This document shows, one piece after another, positions 5,368 through 6,033 of a DNA stretch of 6,033 nucleotides. Where the stretch lies: contig CABUQW010000062.1 in the NCBI GenBank assembly GCA_902493895.1, positions 1 through 6,033 on the forward strand. Reading direction: 5' to 3'. Origin of the DNA: an uncultured Collinsella sp. GTDB taxonomy: Bacteria > Actinomycetota > Coriobacteriia > Coriobacteriales > Coriobacteriaceae. The position numbers and the translations under genes are program-made. Position 1 is the first letter of the stretch, and each line of letters starts with the position of its first letter. Below the pieces are notes generated by a model. The model was given only the letters and a program-made list of their open reading frames with translations, was not told the DNA's origin and did not search any database.

Positions 5368-6033
5368 TTATCCGTGGAGAAATGCGTATGCTCTGGTTGC
5401 CGCTATGGCTCCATCAGAAACGGCGGTCACAACATGACGTAAAAGCTTGGAACGGATGTCGCCAGCGGCAAATAGACCTGGCGTGCGGGTCGCCATGGAT
5501 TCATCAGTCAGAATGCCGCCATCAGGCGCCAGATCGACTAGATGCTCAACAAGCTCGGTATGGGGTTGCGTCCCGGTAAAGACAAAGATACCAAACGAGC
5601 CGGGCTCAAATGAATCGGTATGAGTCTCACCGGATGCATTGTCCTTAAAGGTAATCGTCGTTGGCATGGCTTCGCCCGAGAGCTCCACAATACTAGTTTG
5701 GTACCTAACTGAAATATTATCTTTTGCAAGAACTTTTTGAACCACACCATCGGGGGCACGGAACTGATCGCGGCGCAAAACGATGGTCACGCTGCTGGCG
5801 ATTTCTGACAAGAACAGAGCTTCCTCGCATGCCGAATTGCCACCACCGATTACAAAGACCTGTTTGCCACGGAAGAACATGCCGTCACACGTCGCGCAAT
5901 ACGAAACGCCACGACCGCGATACGTATCCTCGCCAGCGAAACCTGCCGGACGCGGCGTGGCACCCATGCAAGCGATAACACTCCTAGCCGTCGTATCACC
6001 AACATCGTGATGAACGGTAAACAATTTGGAGCC
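5368..6033 (-). CDS. trxB: Thioredoxin reductase, C-terminal part (5' truncated by window)
   Basis: The frame is open from the window edge (6033) to the TAA at 5368-5370, 221 residues visible of about 310 usual. The TTG at 6022-6024 is internal, not the start. The enzyme moves electrons from NADPH through FAD and a redox-active Cys pair to thioredoxin in the cytoplasm. The visible parts are as follows (fragment numbering). The end of the first FAD half has ACMGATPRP at 21-29. The active site is CATCDG at 46-51. The NADPH fold is VIGGGNSACEEA at 61-72, with RRDQFRA at 87-93 keeping the Arg residues that grip the NADPH 2'-phosphate. The second FAD part has GLFAAGDI at 186-193 and the closing helix TAVSDGAIAA. 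Asn66 replaces the usual Asp in GGGDSA, and Leu86 replaces the usual His in HRRD; both are mild changes. The N-terminal GxGxxG lies outside the window. The CATC motif argues for thioredoxin reductase over ferredoxin-NADP reductase-like relatives. Confidence 0.92.
   Translation of the reverse strand, partial: GSKLFTVHHDVGDTTARSVIACMGATPRPAGFAGEDTYRGRGVSYCATCDGMFFRGKQVFVIGGGNSACEEALFLSEIASSVTIVLRRDQFRAPDGVVQKVLAKDNISVRYQTSIVELSGEAMPTTITFKDNASGETHTDSFEPGSFGIFVFTGTQPHTELVEHLVDLAPDGGILTDESMATRTPGLFAAGDIRSKLLRHVVTAVSDGAIAATRAYAFLHG

Noticed and set aside
6022..6024. TTG as the start of the thioredoxin reductase
   Set aside because: The frame continues to the window edge, and a start here would omit the N-terminal FAD-binding motif.

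Overview
The window reads as chromosomal DNA from a gut-type, moderately high-GC actinobacterium of the Coriobacteriia, most likely Collinsella or a close relative. This is inferred from gene order and protein flavour, not from a search. The order CDP-alcohol phosphatidyltransferase, small FHA protein, FtsR/Rv1828-type MerR regulator is an actinobacterial arrangement (compare pgsA2 ... garA-Rv1828 in Mycobacterium and odhI-ftsR in Corynebacterium). The DegV and DUF1836 proteins are of a kind otherwise common in Firmicutes and are also found in Coriobacteriia.

Positions 1-3560 form a plus-strand cluster with short gaps and no internal terminator: the 3' part of a membrane phospholipid synthase (1-384), a GarA/OdhI-like FHA protein (451-885), a MerR-family regulator (889-1767), adenine phosphoribosyltransferase apt carrying a one-base frameshift (1808-2337), and a secreted NlpC/P60 peptidoglycan hydrolase with a CwlO/PcsB-like coiled coil (2370-3497). 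A 14-bp hairpin with a short T-rich tail closes the cluster at 3521-3560. The theme is envelope and division: phospholipid synthesis, a probable Ser/Thr-kinase-responsive FHA switch, a division-gene regulator, and a cell-wall hydrolase.

Positions 3561-5280 hold a convergent pair: a DegV-family (fatty-acid-binding, FakB-like) protein on plus (3662-4528) and a DUF1836 MerR-like HTH protein on minus (4602-5213). They share a perfect 15-bp bidirectional terminator at 4548-4589. Each gene has upstream a near-identical palindrome (half-sites like TATCTAGT...ACTAGATA with a 7-nt spacer). It lies at 3574-3604 before degV and at 5249-5277 before the DUF1836 gene. No other copy was noticed by eye in the window. 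The simplest reading is a two-gene regulon in which the DUF1836 protein binds both sites. This is the most novel-looking feature of the window.

Positions 5278-6033 hold the trxB terminator and the C-terminal part of a minus-strand thioredoxin reductase (CATC active site), which is cut by the window edge.

The main defects and limits are as follows. The genes at both ends are truncated by the window. apt is broken by loss of one G near 1856-1860, which may be a real mutation or a sequence error. Promoter, operator and terminator calls were made by eye.
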